From Bog-473 sp963726135 (GTDB lineage Bacteria; Actinomycetota; Acidimicrobiia; Acidimicrobiales; RAAP-2), in the NCBI GenBank assembly GCA_963726135.1, contig CAVSBE010000008.1, positions 1,302,001 to 1,366,000 on the forward strand: a DNA stretch of 64,000 nt, in the 5' to 3' direction. This document shows positions 35,848-44,459 of the stretch, piece after piece. Each line of letters opens with the position of its first letter. Positions within the stretch are counted from its first letter, which is position 1. The notes beneath the pieces were generated by a model. The model was not told the DNA's origin and did no database searches. It was given only the letters and a program-made list of their open reading frames with translations. A program made the translations under genes and the position numbers.

Positions 35848-37173
35848 ATGGCCCCCAGCTCACGTCACCTGTACCCGGAATGGCTCCGGCCCGGGAGCAC
35901 CCGGGGGCATGCGGCGACCACGGGGTCCCCGGACCGCCAGCTCGACGGGGCGTGGCAGGTCTGGGAGCGGATGCGCGCCTTTGACCGCCGCTTCGCCACC
36001 TACGTCGACATCGCCCTGGCCGCCGGTCTGTTCGTCCTGTGCTCGGGCTGGGTGATTGAGAAGACCGCAACCCGTCCCGACCTTTGGGTCGTCGCAGCCC
36101 TGATCTTCCCGCTCGTCTTCCGCCGCAGGGCACCCATGACCGTCTTCCTCACCATCGCCACGGTCGCGTTCGTGCAGTGGATGGTGACCGGACCGGGGCT
36201 GGCCGACGCAGCGCTCCTCGTCGCCTTGTACACCGTCGCGCTCGAGTCGGACTGGGTGCTCGTCGTGGCGGCGTCGGCCATCCTCGAGGTGGGTGTCGTC
36301 ATGGCCACGGCGCGCTGGACGCCGACGGGCAACGACGTCAAGTCCTTTGTGTTCCTCACCGGGCTCGCGTTCACCGCCTTGCTGGCCGGCGTCGTCGTGC
36401 GGGCGCTCCGCAGCCAGCTCGACTGGCTCGTCGAACGCGCCGAGCGGCTGGAACTCGAGCGGGACCAGCAGGCGTCGCTCGCCGCGGCGGCGGAGCGAGC
36501 CCGGATCGCGCGCGAGATGCACGACGTGGTCTCGCACAACATCCAGGTGATGGTGACGCTGGCCGACGCCGCTTCCAGGGCGCAAGCCCACGACCCTTCG
36601 CGAGCAGCCGAGGCGATGCAGGAGGTCTCGAGCACCGGGCGCCTGGCGCTGACGGACATGCGGCGCATGCTGGGCGTCCTGCGCGAGGAGCCGGCGCTCA
36701 CCGGCACGAACGGGGCCGAGCGACCACGGCTCTCCCCTCAGCCCGGCCTGCGCGATCTCGATGCGCTCGTCGAGCGCGTCGGTGGCACGGGCCTCGCCGT
36801 CTCGGTCGAGCGATCGGGCCGACCCTTCGAGGTTTCGAGCGCCGCGGGCCTCACGGCGTACCGCATCGTCCAGGAGGCGCTGACCAACGCGTTGAAGCAT
36901 GCCGAGGACGCCAATTCCGTCGTCGTGCGGCTGGAATTCCGTGACCCCGACATCTCGGTGCGGGTCACCGACGACGGCCCAATGAGGGTGTCCGTGCCGG
37001 GAGCGGGACCCGGGCACAGCGGCGGCAGCGGCGGCGGCGGCGGGCACGGCCTGGCGGGGATGGCCGAGCGAGCCGCGGCGTTCGGTGGCACGCTCCATGC
37101 CGGCCCCCGATCGGCCGGCGGCTGGGAGGTCACAGCCACGCTGCGCGACTGCAAGGCGCCGACGCCGGCGTGA
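35848..37173 (+). CDS. Sensor histidine kinase (NarX/DesK-type, HisKA_3)
   Basis: A 441-residue kinase. Residues 40-190 hold five or six membrane segments without a large outer loop (VDIALAAGLFVLCSGWVIE, LWVVAALIFPLVF, GLAFTALLAGVVVRAL). A dimerisation helix follows with the phospho-His motif ERARIAREMHDVVSHNIQVM (His near residue 225). The ATPase domain has IVQEALTNALKHAED, VTDDG and GHGLAGMAERAAAFGG. The ATG at 35848 is preceded by AAGGA. Its stop overlaps the response regulator start by four bases. The signal is not known; membrane-state sensing is possible because there is no sensor loop. Confidence 0.92.
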   Translation: MAPSSRHLYPEWLRPGSTRGHAATTGSPDRQLDGAWQVWERMRAFDRRFATYVDIALAAGLFVLCSGWVIEKTATRPDLWVVAALIFPLVFRRRAPMTVFLTIATVAFVQWMVTGPGLADAALLVALYTVALESDWVLVVAASAILEVGVVMATARWTPTGNDVKSFVFLTGLAFTALLAGVVVRALRSQLDWLVERAERLELERDQQASLAAAAERARIAREMHDVVSHNIQVMVTLADAASRAQAHDPSRAAEAMQEVSSTGRLALTDMRRMLGVLREEPALTGTNGAERPRLSPQPGLRDLDALVERVGGTGLAVSVERSGRPFEVSSAAGLTAYRIVQEALTNALKHAEDANSVVVRLEFRDPDISVRVTDDGPMRVSVPGAGPGHSGGSGGGGGHGLAGMAERAAAFGGTLHAGPRSAGGWEVTATLRDCKAPTPA

Positions 37174-37868
37174 CCATCCGGATCGTCCTGGCGGACGACC
37201 AGTCCCTGCTGCGCAAGGGTTTCCGCATGATCCTCGAGGCGGAGGAGGACCTCGAGATCGTCGGCGAGGCGGCGGACGGCGCCGACGCCGTGCGCCTCGT
37301 CGAGCTGTACCAGCCCGACGTCGTGCTCATGGACGTCAGGATGCCGGTCCTCGACGGCATCGAGGCCACGCGGGCGATCACCACAGCCACGCAAGGTGAC
37401 GTGACCCGCGTCCTCATCCTCACGACCTTCGACCTCGACGAGTACGCCTTCAGCGCCCTGCGCGCCGGCGCCAGCGGCTTCCTTCTCAAGGACGTCCCGC
37501 CGGCGGAGCTCGTCTCGGCGATCCGGACGGTGGCCCACGGCGACGCCGTCGTGTCCCCCCGCGTCACGCGCCGCCTGCTCGAGGAGTACGCCGACCAGCT
37601 CCCGGACCTCTCCGACGGCACGGGAGCGTCAGGCGGCGAGCGCGCCGGGGAGAGCGCGGCGCTGGCCAGCCTGACCGAGCGCGAGCGCGAAGTCCTGCTG
37701 GCGGTGTCCGACGGCCTTTCCAACGCCGAGATCGCCGAGCGCCTCTACGTCTCCGAGGCGACGGTCAAGTCGCACGTGGGCCGCCTGCTGGCCAAGCTCG
37801 GGCTGCGCGACCGGGTGCAGGTCGTGGTCTTCGCCTTCCAATCCGGGCTGGTGCGCCCCTCGCCGTGA
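37170..37868 (+). CDS. NarL/FixJ-type response regulator
   Basis: A 232-residue regulator. The receiver domain has the acidic pair ADD near the N-terminus, the phospho-acceptor Asp55 in VVLMDVRMP, and Lys in FLLKDVPPAEL. After a linker with SDGTGASGGERAG comes a LuxR-type helix-turn-helix (LTEREREVLLAVSDGLSNAE, VSEATVKSHVGRLLAKLGL). It starts at GTG within the kinase stop and is surely its partner. The target genes cannot be read. Confidence 0.94.
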   Translation: MTIRIVLADDQSLLRKGFRMILEAEEDLEIVGEAADGADAVRLVELYQPDVVLMDVRMPVLDGIEATRAITTATQGDVTRVLILTTFDLDEYAFSALRAGASGFLLKDVPPAELVSAIRTVAHGDAVVSPRVTRRLLEEYADQLPDLSDGTGASGGERAGESAALASLTEREREVLLAVSDGLSNAEIAERLYVSEATVKSHVGRLLAKLGLRDRVQVVVFAFQSGLVRPSP

Positions 37869-37935
37869 ACGTTGGTGGCCGTCAGCGTCGGGTCGCCGAA
37901 CATGGATGCGGAGGCCCTGCCCGTAGGCTCGGGTC

Positions 37936-39555
37936 GTGGCGAACCCCGACACCGTGCTCGGCACGTTCAGCGACACCGGCCCGTGGACGGTCGACCCCGA
38001 GGCGCTGGCCTGGCGCAACGGTCTGGCCGGGGCGCGGGCCCGCCTCGACGCCTCGCTCCCCCGCCTGACCCGTCGCCGCACGCTGCCCCCCGGCCGGCGA
38101 CTCGGAACGACGGTGTGGCACCTCGGCGGCGCGCTGGGCTTGTGGTACCTGAAGGAGCGCCGGCGCGGCGGCGGGGCGTCGATCGCGGGGATCTCGCGCC
38201 GGCTGCGGGTGGCGGCCGAGAGGCTCGGCCCGACGTACATCAAGCTGGGCCAGATCATCGCCTCGGGCGACGGCATCTTCCCGCCCGAGCTGGTTGCGGA
38301 GTTCAAGTGGTGCCGGGACCAGGTCCCGCCCGAGCCGTGGCCCCTGGTCGAGCGTGTGCTCACCGAGGAGCTGGGCCGGCCCATCGGGACCGTGTTCGCC
38401 TCCGTCGAGCACACCCCGCTGGCCGCGGCATCCATCGCGCAGGTGCACGCTGCCACGCTGCGTGACGGGACGTCGGTCGTGGTGAAGGTGCAGCGCCCCT
38501 CGGTCTCGGCGCGGGTGCGCCAGGACCTCTCCGTGATGGCGTGGCTCGCCCCGCACCTCGTCGGCCGCATCCCGGTCGCCGCCCTGGCCAACCCGCCGGC
38601 CCTGGTGGAGCTCTTCGCCGAGACGATCATGGAGGAACTCGACTTCCGCCTCGAAGCCGAGAACATGCTCGACATCGCCATGACGCTCGCGGCACTGGAC
38701 CAGCGCGACTTCGTCGTGCCCCGCCCCCATCCGACGCTGGTGACCCGCCGCATGCTCGTGATGGAGCGGCTCGACGGGTTCAACTTCGGCGACGTCGAGG
38801 GGATGCACGCCGCCGGCATCGACACCGAGGCGGTCGTGCGAGCCAGCATGATCGGCTTCCTCGAGGGCGCCTTGATGCACGGGATCTTCCACGGCGACCT
38901 GCACGGTGGGAACCTCTTCGTGCTGCCGTCGGGGAAGATCGCGCTCCTGGACTTCGGCATCACCGGCCGGCTGACCGAGCCGAAGCGCCTCGCACTGCTC
39001 TCGATGCTCGTGGGAGCGTCGAACGGGCACATCCCCTCGCAGGTGGCTGCGCTCCGCGACCTCGGGGCCTTCCCGGACGACGTCGACGTGCAACATGTCA
39101 TCGACATCCTCGGGTTGGACCGGCCCCCGGTGGACCCGGTCACGCTGACCGCCGAGGAGCTGGTGGGCGAGATGCAGCGCTCCATCAAGACGCTGCTCGG
39201 GCTCGGGGCCCGCATGCCCAAGGAGCTCATGCTGTTCGTGAAGAACATGATGTTCCTCGATGGCGCCATCGCCACCCTGGCCCCGGACCTCGACCTGTTC
39301 GCCGAGGTGGAGGCGATCGCACTGCTCTTCGCGGCCAAGCACGGCGAGCGGATCATGTCCCAGCTCGGGCTCGAGCACCAGGAGGACTGGGTGCCCGACA
39401 TGGCCGGAGTCAGGGCGGGCTTCGGGCTGGACGAGTCGACCCCGAGCCTCACCCACCGTGAGCTTCAGGCTCGCCGGGCGGAGGTGCGCGGGAAGTTCAC
39501 CGGACCCGACCGTCCGCGCGGCCGGGGCGGCCGGCGGCGACGGTCGCCGAATTAG
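37936..39555 (+). CDS. UbiB/ABC1/ADCK-family atypical kinase
   Basis: A 539-residue protein of the UbiB group. The family's KxGQ motif is YIKLGQIIASG. ATP-lobe features are PLAAASIAQVHAATL and the Lys of VVVKVQRP. The catalytic part has HGDLHGGNLF and ALLDFGITGRL. The C-terminal region is helical with KELMLFVKNMMFLDGAIATL. Members support quinone or isoprenoid-lipid metabolism, and some act as ATPases. An Arg/Gly-rich tail ends the protein. It follows the response regulator by 67 bases but the link is not evident. Confidence 0.9.
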   Translation: MANPDTVLGTFSDTGPWTVDPEALAWRNGLAGARARLDASLPRLTRRRTLPPGRRLGTTVWHLGGALGLWYLKERRRGGGASIAGISRRLRVAAERLGPTYIKLGQIIASGDGIFPPELVAEFKWCRDQVPPEPWPLVERVLTEELGRPIGTVFASVEHTPLAAASIAQVHAATLRDGTSVVVKVQRPSVSARVRQDLSVMAWLAPHLVGRIPVAALANPPALVELFAETIMEELDFRLEAENMLDIAMTLAALDQRDFVVPRPHPTLVTRRMLVMERLDGFNFGDVEGMHAAGIDTEAVVRASMIGFLEGALMHGIFHGDLHGGNLFVLPSGKIALLDFGITGRLTEPKRLALLSMLVGASNGHIPSQVAALRDLGAFPDDVDVQHVIDILGLDRPPVDPVTLTAEELVGEMQRSIKTLLGLGARMPKELMLFVKNMMFLDGAIATLAPDLDLFAEVEAIALLFAAKHGERIMSQLGLEHQEDWVPDMAGVRAGFGLDESTPSLTHRELQARRAEVRGKFTGPDRPRGRGGRRRRSPN

Positions 39556-39576
39556 GTCGCCGCCCGGGGGAACCGG

Positions 39577-40140
39577 CTAACCGCCCGCGCCGCGCGATGC
39601 CTGTTGGCGCGCCACGCCGGCCAGCTGCGCCGCGCGCAAGGATCTGGGTGGCACGACCGCGTACAGGAAGTATCCGGTGTTCCCCGTGGTGAAGACGATC
39701 CAGTAACCCGTCACCGTGCCGATTTGCACGCGCGGGTTGGTGCGGTAGCCCGCCGCACCCTTGAGACCGCTGACCGCAAACGTCGTCGCATCCGGCTGCT
39801 TCGCGGCCAACGTCGCGATCGACGAGGTGAAGACGGGGACGTAGGACGGGTCGGGCAGCCTGATCGCGGACAGGTAGATGAGCGCGAGCCCGCGCTGGTA
39901 GGTGCGACTCCAGGCTCGCACGAACCCGGTGAGGCGCCCGTTCGCCACGTCCTGTTTCCACCGGGCATCGTCCGAGTACGCATCGAGCGTCGCCTTCGGG
40001 ATGGGACCGTCGTAGAGGCCGTTCGGCAACAGCGTGAAACCGGGAAGCGCACGCGAGAGGACCATGTGCGACAGTGGCTGCGGCGCGGGAGCCGCTGCGA
40101 AGGCGCTCGATCCGGAGTCGACCCCGACGCACGCACTCAC
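39577..40140 (-). CDS. Putative lipoprotein, function unknown
   Basis: From the first standard start (GTG 40140) the product has 187 residues and begins inside a lipobox (VVSAC). The open frame continues upstream, and LPRGIGAAFAALVVSACVGV would make a normal lipoprotein signal if translation began at the CTG near 40179. The mature part has DDARWKQDVANGRLTGFVRA, LIYLSAIRLPDPSY, then VTGYWIVFTTGNTGYFLYAV. It is probably an exported ligand-binding or structural lipoprotein; no family is named with confidence. It converges on the UbiB gene. Confidence 0.6.
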   Translation of the reverse strand: MSACVGVDSGSSAFAAAPAPQPLSHMVLSRALPGFTLLPNGLYDGPIPKATLDAYSDDARWKQDVANGRLTGFVRAWSRTYQRGLALIYLSAIRLPDPSYVPVFTSSIATLAAKQPDATTFAVSGLKGAAGYRTNPRVQIGTVTGYWIVFTTGNTGYFLYAVVPPRSLRAAQLAGVARQQASRGAGG

Positions 40141-40295
40141 GACGAGTGCTGCGAACGCGGCGCCGATCCCGCGCGGCAGCCGGGCGGACGGAGATCACGG
40201 CGGGAGCATAACGAGCCTGCCTCGGGCGACCGGGGCACCCGGCCCGGCGGCACCGGGTCCCGCCCCCGGGCGGCGGCCGATGGGAAGCTGAGGGG

Positions 40296-40733
40296 GTGGG
40301 CACCATACGGGCACTCGGGAGCGGCGACTGGGACGACTGGCGGGCCCTGTGGGCGGGCTACCTCGCCTTCTACCGGGCAGAGCTGTCCGACGCCACCACC
40401 AGGTCCGCCTTCGACCGCCTCTGCGCAGGCGACGACGGCATGTTCGGCGTCATCGCCCTCGATGACACCGGTCGGGGCATCGGGATGGCCAACTGCGTCG
40501 TCCACGCCTCAACCTGGTCCCGCAGGCCCAAGTGCTACCTCGAGGACCTCTTCGTCGCCCCCTCGGCCCGGGGCCACGACGTCGGGCGCGCCCTGCTCGA
40601 GGCGGTGAAGCAGGCCGGCACCGAGCGGGGGGCGCCCCGGGTCTATTGGCACACCCAGGAGTACAACGGCCGGGCCCGGTCGCTCTACGACCTGGTCGGC
40701 CGGCCCACGACGTTCGTCGTCTACGAGATGTAG
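40296..40733 (+). CDS. GNAT-family N-acetyltransferase
   Basis: A 145-residue acetyltransferase. The acetyl-CoA-binding motif A is CYLEDLFVAPSARGHDVGRA, followed by ALLEAVKQAGTERGAPRVYWHT and the B motif NGRARSLYDLVG. Such small GNAT enzymes acetylate amino groups of small molecules or peptides. The GTG start is preceded by GAGGGGGTG-like bases. It stands alone between the lipoprotein and the methyltransferase module. Confidence 0.88.
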   Translation: MGTIRALGSGDWDDWRALWAGYLAFYRAELSDATTRSAFDRLCAGDDGMFGVIALDDTGRGIGMANCVVHASTWSRRPKCYLEDLFVAPSARGHDVGRALLEAVKQAGTERGAPRVYWHTQEYNGRARSLYDLVGRPTTFVVYEM

Positions 40734-40851
40734 CCCGGTGCCGCCCCCCGTCGTGTCACAGCGGTTCCCTAGGGTGTCAGCCATGCCCCAGGCGACCGTT
40801 CGCATGCCGGCCCGTGCGCGGGCCGGCCGGTAGGGTTGCGAGCGATCGCCC

Positions 40852-42258
40852 ATGCCGCCCCGCCGTCGCACCGCAACCTCCAATTTCGGTGTCGGCCGGC
40901 GCGAGTCGCACGTCGCCGACGCCTTCTACGCCCGCTTCGAGGCACCCGAGCTCAGCGCAGAGGAGCACGTGACCCCGCACCTGCCGGGGGTGTCCTGCCT
41001 GTGCGGGGACGCCCGAAGCATGCATGCCGTGGCGGACGACTCGGTGGCCCTCGTCGTCACGTCACCCCCCTACTTCGCCGGCAAGCAGTACGAGGAGGAG
41101 CTCGACCGGGAGGGCGTGCCCGGCTCCTACATCGAGTATCTGGCCTTGCTCCGCGACGTGTTCGCCGAGTGCAAGCGGGTGCTCGAGCCGGGCGGCCGCA
41201 TCGCGGTCAACGTGGCCAACCTCGGGCGCAAGCCGTATCGCAGCCTGGCCGCCGACGTGGTGGCCATCCTGCAGGACGACCTGCACCTGCTGCCCCGGGG
41301 CGAGATCGTCTGGCAGAAGGGCGAGGGCGCCAGCGGCTCGTGCGCCTGGGGCTCCTTCCGCTCGGCCGCCAACCCGGTGCTGCGCGACGTGACCGAGCGG
41401 GTCATCGTGGCCAGCAAGGGACGCTTCGGGCGGGCGCGCAGCCCCAAGGAGCGCCGACGCGAGGGGCTGCCCCACGAGAGCAGCATCGCTGCCGACGACT
41501 TCATGGCCCTCACGCTCGACGTGTGGGACATCCCGCCCGAGAGCGCCGTCCGGGTGCGGCACCCCGCACCGTTCCCCGTCGAGCTGCCTCAGCGCCTCAT
41601 GGAGCTCTACACGTTCAAGGGCGACCTCGTGCTCGATCCCTTCGCCGGGTCCGGCTCCACCCTGGTGGCCGCGGTGCGCAGTGGCCGCGACGCCGTCGGG
41701 TACGACCTCGACCCCGCCTACGTCGAGCTCGCCCGCGGCCGGGTCGCCTCTGAGGCGGGCGCGCCCGCGGCCGGCACGATCGACGGCACGGCGGCGGGCG
41801 ACGGCACCTCGGCCGCCAGCCTGGCCCGCGGTGTGCTGGAGGCCGCCGGCTTCGCAGACGTGCGGCCGAACCGCCGCCTGCGTGGACTGGGCCTGGCCGT
41901 CGACTTCACCGGCACGGACGCTGCCGGCCGCACGTGGTACTTCGACGTCGCCGGGCCGAACTCGGCCTACCGGGGCGGCATGGTCCGCTCCGACACGGTG
42001 TGGCGTGCCCTCGGCCGCGCCCACGTGCTGGCGGCCAGCGGGATCAGTCCCTTCGTCATCCTCACGACCCAGCTGCCGCGGGGCGGCACCGAGGCCGACC
42101 GGGCGCTCCGGGCCCCCGGGCCGGGTGGGATCTTCGACGCGGTGGACCTGCTGTCCGTCGACGCCGTGGCGCGGCTCGCGACCTACGCCGGGGGCCGCTA
42201 CGGCTCCCCGCGGGCGGGTTTCTGGTCCGAGTCCGACGTGGCTCCGGGCGGCGTCTGA
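40852..42258 (+). CDS. Beta-class DNA (N4/N6) methyltransferase with extra C-terminal domain
   Basis: A 468-residue enzyme. The methyltransferase half (residues 1-300) has motif IV TSPPYFAGKQYEEEL near residue 70 and, later, motif I DPFAGSGSTLVAAV near 263, the order of the beta class that methylates adenine-N6 or cytosine-N4. SNFGVGRRESH opens the protein. Residues 320-468 form an additional domain: LGLAVDFTGTDAAGRTWYF, DVAGPNSAYRGGMVRSDTVW, ALGRAHVLAASGISPFVILT. The two Asp in VDF and YFDV recall a PD-(D/E)xK nuclease core, but no Lys follows, so this is only an inference. Gene X begins 3 bases after the stop. No classical restriction gene is adjacent. Confidence 0.88.
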   Translation: MPPRRRTATSNFGVGRRESHVADAFYARFEAPELSAEEHVTPHLPGVSCLCGDARSMHAVADDSVALVVTSPPYFAGKQYEEELDREGVPGSYIEYLALLRDVFAECKRVLEPGGRIAVNVANLGRKPYRSLAADVVAILQDDLHLLPRGEIVWQKGEGASGSCAWGSFRSAANPVLRDVTERVIVASKGRFGRARSPKERRREGLPHESSIAADDFMALTLDVWDIPPESAVRVRHPAPFPVELPQRLMELYTFKGDLVLDPFAGSGSTLVAAVRSGRDAVGYDLDPAYVELARGRVASEAGAPAAGTIDGTAAGDGTSAASLARGVLEAAGFADVRPNRRLRGLGLAVDFTGTDAAGRTWYFDVAGPNSAYRGGMVRSDTVWRALGRAHVLAASGISPFVILTTQLPRGGTEADRALRAPGPGGIFDAVDLLSVDAVARLATYAGGRYGSPRAGFWSESDVAPGGV

Positions 42259-42261
42259 GCA

Positions 42262-42576
42262 GTGGGCGCCGTCGTCGCCTGCGCGGTCGTGCGCGACGAT
42301 CCCCCGCGCGTCTTCGTGGCCCAGGACCTCGACACGCTGAACTGGGTGCTGGCCTGCCAGCTGGTGGCCAAGACGCCCGGGCGCGACCTGCCGCCCGGCG
42401 AGCGGGCCGCCCTGCGCCAGGCGTTGCGCGAGGAGCGTTGGGGTGACGCCGTGTTCGCCTTCATCGCCCGCACCGGTACCGCGGTCGACGTCTACGAGAG
42501 CACCGAGTTGCATGCGGCGGCCGAGGCGGCGGTCGGCCCGCTCGAGCTCCAGCTCACCCCCCTGTTCACCGAGTAG
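42262..42576 (+). CDS. Unrecognised small protein X of the methyltransferase module
   Basis: A 104-residue protein beginning at a GTG three bases after the methyltransferase stop, so both are surely on one mRNA. The sequence opens with a strand (AVVACAVVRDDPPRVFVAQD), followed by helical NWVLACQLVAKTPGRDLPPG and a second strand-helix part AVFAFIARTGTAVDVYES. It ends with LQLTPLFTE. No zinc site, helix-turn-helix or membrane segment is visible. I do not recognise a family. By context it may be a subunit or control protein of the module. Confidence 0.65.
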   Translation: MGAVVACAVVRDDPPRVFVAQDLDTLNWVLACQLVAKTPGRDLPPGERAALRQALREERWGDAVFAFIARTGTAVDVYESTELHAAAEAAVGPLELQLTPLFTE

Positions 42577-42628
42577 CGCGGTACGCCGGGTCGGCCGGCG
42601 CAGGCGGCGGCCGTGGAAGGATGCCCCC

Positions 42629-43831
42629 ATGCCGAGCGACCGCACCACCGTGACCGAGCTCGGCACGGGGCTCGGCATGCTCGGGCTCCCCGACATCGAC
42701 GGCGCCGTGCGGTCGCGCACCCCCGTCATGCACAGCCTGTCGCCCGAGATGTGGGAGCGCCTGGCGGCGCTGCGCGCCGGGGGCGCCTACGACGCGGAGT
42801 TCCACGCCGCCTGGGCGAACGGGCAGGCCTTCTTGGCGGCCGACGACGGGTTACGGGGTCGGCTGCCCAAGGTGGTCGAGTGGAAAGGCACCGGACGTGC
42901 CCCCGGGGACGAGGTCGCGCCGATCGATCTGCGCGTCGACCATGTCTACCTGGTCAGTTGCAAGTACCTGTCGCAGATCCTCTTCAACGTGTCGCCATGG
43001 AACGTCTTCGACGGGCTCCTCGTGGGCGCGCAGGCCCGGGGCGGCCGGGCGGCCCGTGATGTGCTCCCCGGCGGCGGGGACTGGTACGCCGAGGTGGCGC
43101 CGGCCGACTATCAGGCGCTCTACGAGGCCGTCCGGCTCGCCGCGCTCGGCTGGGACGGCGGAGGCCCCGTCCCCGGGCCGGCGACGCCCCTCGAGGGGGG
43201 CCCGCGACCCCTTCAGGGGCCCGCTGCGCCTGCGCTGCCCGGACTCGGCGGCGCCGACGCGATCGGCGGGCCGGCGCCCCCGGCCAGCGGCAACGGTGCG
43301 CCGCCCGCGCTGCTGCGCGACCTCCCCTCCCGCGCCGTCGACCTCAGCTCACCTCAGCGCGACGCCCTCGGGCGCTGGCTCGGCGCGGGCTGGCCCTTAG
43401 GCGCCAAGACCCTCTACGCCACCCTGTCGCAGACGGTGGCCCGGGCGTCGGTCCGCCGCTGGGAGGCGGCCATGCAGACGGGCACCGGCGCGGGCGAGGC
43501 CATGCTGTGGCGCCTGCTGCGCATCGGGAGCGCCCCCTACTTCGTCCTGGGCTCCTCGGCGGCGCGCTCGTTGCGGCTGCGCATCGCGACGTCGTGGGAC
43601 TGGCGCCGCCAGTACAAACTCGTCTCCTTCGCCATGGAGCCCCAGCCCGGGGGGCAGCCGCGCGTCGGCTGGGAAGCCACGGTGCGCGACCGCGTCTCGC
43701 ACACGTTGCATGCGGTGGCAGGGCACATCGAGGTGCGGTGGAGCCATGGCCGTTTCGGTGGCCTCCCCGAGGCCAAGGGTTACCTCGACACGCCTCATCA
43801 CCTCGTCCCTGGGTATGTCACCCTCCGATGA
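42629..43831 (+). CDS. Unrecognised protein Y of the methyltransferase module, possible nuclease
   Basis: A 400-residue protein starting at an ATG after GGAAGG. I do not recognise it. Around residue 80 it has KVVEWKGTGRAPGDE, then DLRVDHVYLVSCKYLSQIL: an acidic residue, a hydrophobic strand and a Lys in the arrangement of a PD-(D/E)xK nuclease core, although Ser-Cys stands where the second acid is usual. The middle (residues 180-245) is a Gly/Pro/Ala linker. The C-terminal part is basic with GSSAARSLRLRIATSWDWRR. It overlaps the following acetyltransferase start by four bases. Restriction enzyme partner of the methyltransferase is the leading guess, unproved. Confidence 0.65.
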   Translation: MPSDRTTVTELGTGLGMLGLPDIDGAVRSRTPVMHSLSPEMWERLAALRAGGAYDAEFHAAWANGQAFLAADDGLRGRLPKVVEWKGTGRAPGDEVAPIDLRVDHVYLVSCKYLSQILFNVSPWNVFDGLLVGAQARGGRAARDVLPGGGDWYAEVAPADYQALYEAVRLAALGWDGGGPVPGPATPLEGGPRPLQGPAAPALPGLGGADAIGGPAPPASGNGAPPALLRDLPSRAVDLSSPQRDALGRWLGAGWPLGAKTLYATLSQTVARASVRRWEAAMQTGTGAGEAMLWRLLRIGSAPYFVLGSSAARSLRLRIATSWDWRRQYKLVSFAMEPQPGGQPRVGWEATVRDRVSHTLHAVAGHIEVRWSHGRFGGLPEAKGYLDTPHHLVPGYVTLR

Positions 43832-44415
43832 ACGGCTTCGATCCGGGCGCATTCACTCCCCCGCTGCGCGTCCCGCGACTCTCGTGCCCGCCGGTGGTGC
43901 TCCGGCCCTATGCCGGGTCCGACCTGGCCATGGTGCGCCAGGCCTCGGCCGACCCGCTCATCCCGTCCATCACCTCGGTGCCCCGGCACTACACGGACGA
44001 CGAAGGGCGGGCCTTCATCGAGCGCCAGCATGCCCGGGCCGCCGAGGGCGACGGCTTCTCCTTCGTGATCGCGCACGAGATCGACCCCCAGGTCGGCATC
44101 GGGTCCATCGGGCTGTGGCTGCACGAGATCGAGAGCGGCCGCGCCTCCATCGGCTACTGGCTGGTTGCCGGCGCGCGCGGCCACAACCTGGCCACCCGTG
44201 CGCTCGAGGCGGTCGTGTCGTTCGGGTTCGCCGACTTCGCCATCCCGCGCCTGCACCTCTTCGTCGAACCGTGGAACGTGGCATCGGCACGCACGGCCGA
44301 GGCTGCCGGCTTCGCACGCGAGGCCACGTTGCGCGGGTGGGAACGCATCGACGGCGACCAGCGCGACGCCGACTGCTACGCGCTCCTGCGGGCGGAGTGG
44401 GCCCTCGGAAGCTGA
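43828..44415 (+). CDS. GNAT-family acetyltransferase (RimJ/RimL-like)
   Basis: A 195-residue acetyltransferase with the RimL-type layout: VVLRPYAGSDLAMVRQASAD at the start, SFVIAHEIDPQVGIGSIGLW in the strands, ASIGYWLVAGARGHNLATRA as the acetyl-CoA loop, and LHLFVEPWNVASARTAEAAG near the end. It may acetylate a protein N-terminus or a small molecule. The ATG lies within the stop of gene Y, so it is the last gene of the methyltransferase operon; whether it belongs to that function is unknown. Confidence 0.88.
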   Translation: MNGFDPGAFTPPLRVPRLSCPPVVLRPYAGSDLAMVRQASADPLIPSITSVPRHYTDDEGRAFIERQHARAAEGDGFSFVIAHEIDPQVGIGSIGLWLHEIESGRASIGYWLVAGARGHNLATRALEAVVSFGFADFAIPRLHLFVEPWNVASARTAEAAGFAREATLRGWERIDGDQRDADCYALLRAEWALGS

Positions 44416-44459
44416 AATGTCTGCGGGCAGCAGGTCGGGCCCTCTGACAGACTGCCCGG

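Noticed and set aside
41062..42729. 555-codon minus-strand frame opposite the methyltransferase
   Set aside because: No motif; the plus strand carries TSPPY and FAGSG in proper order.
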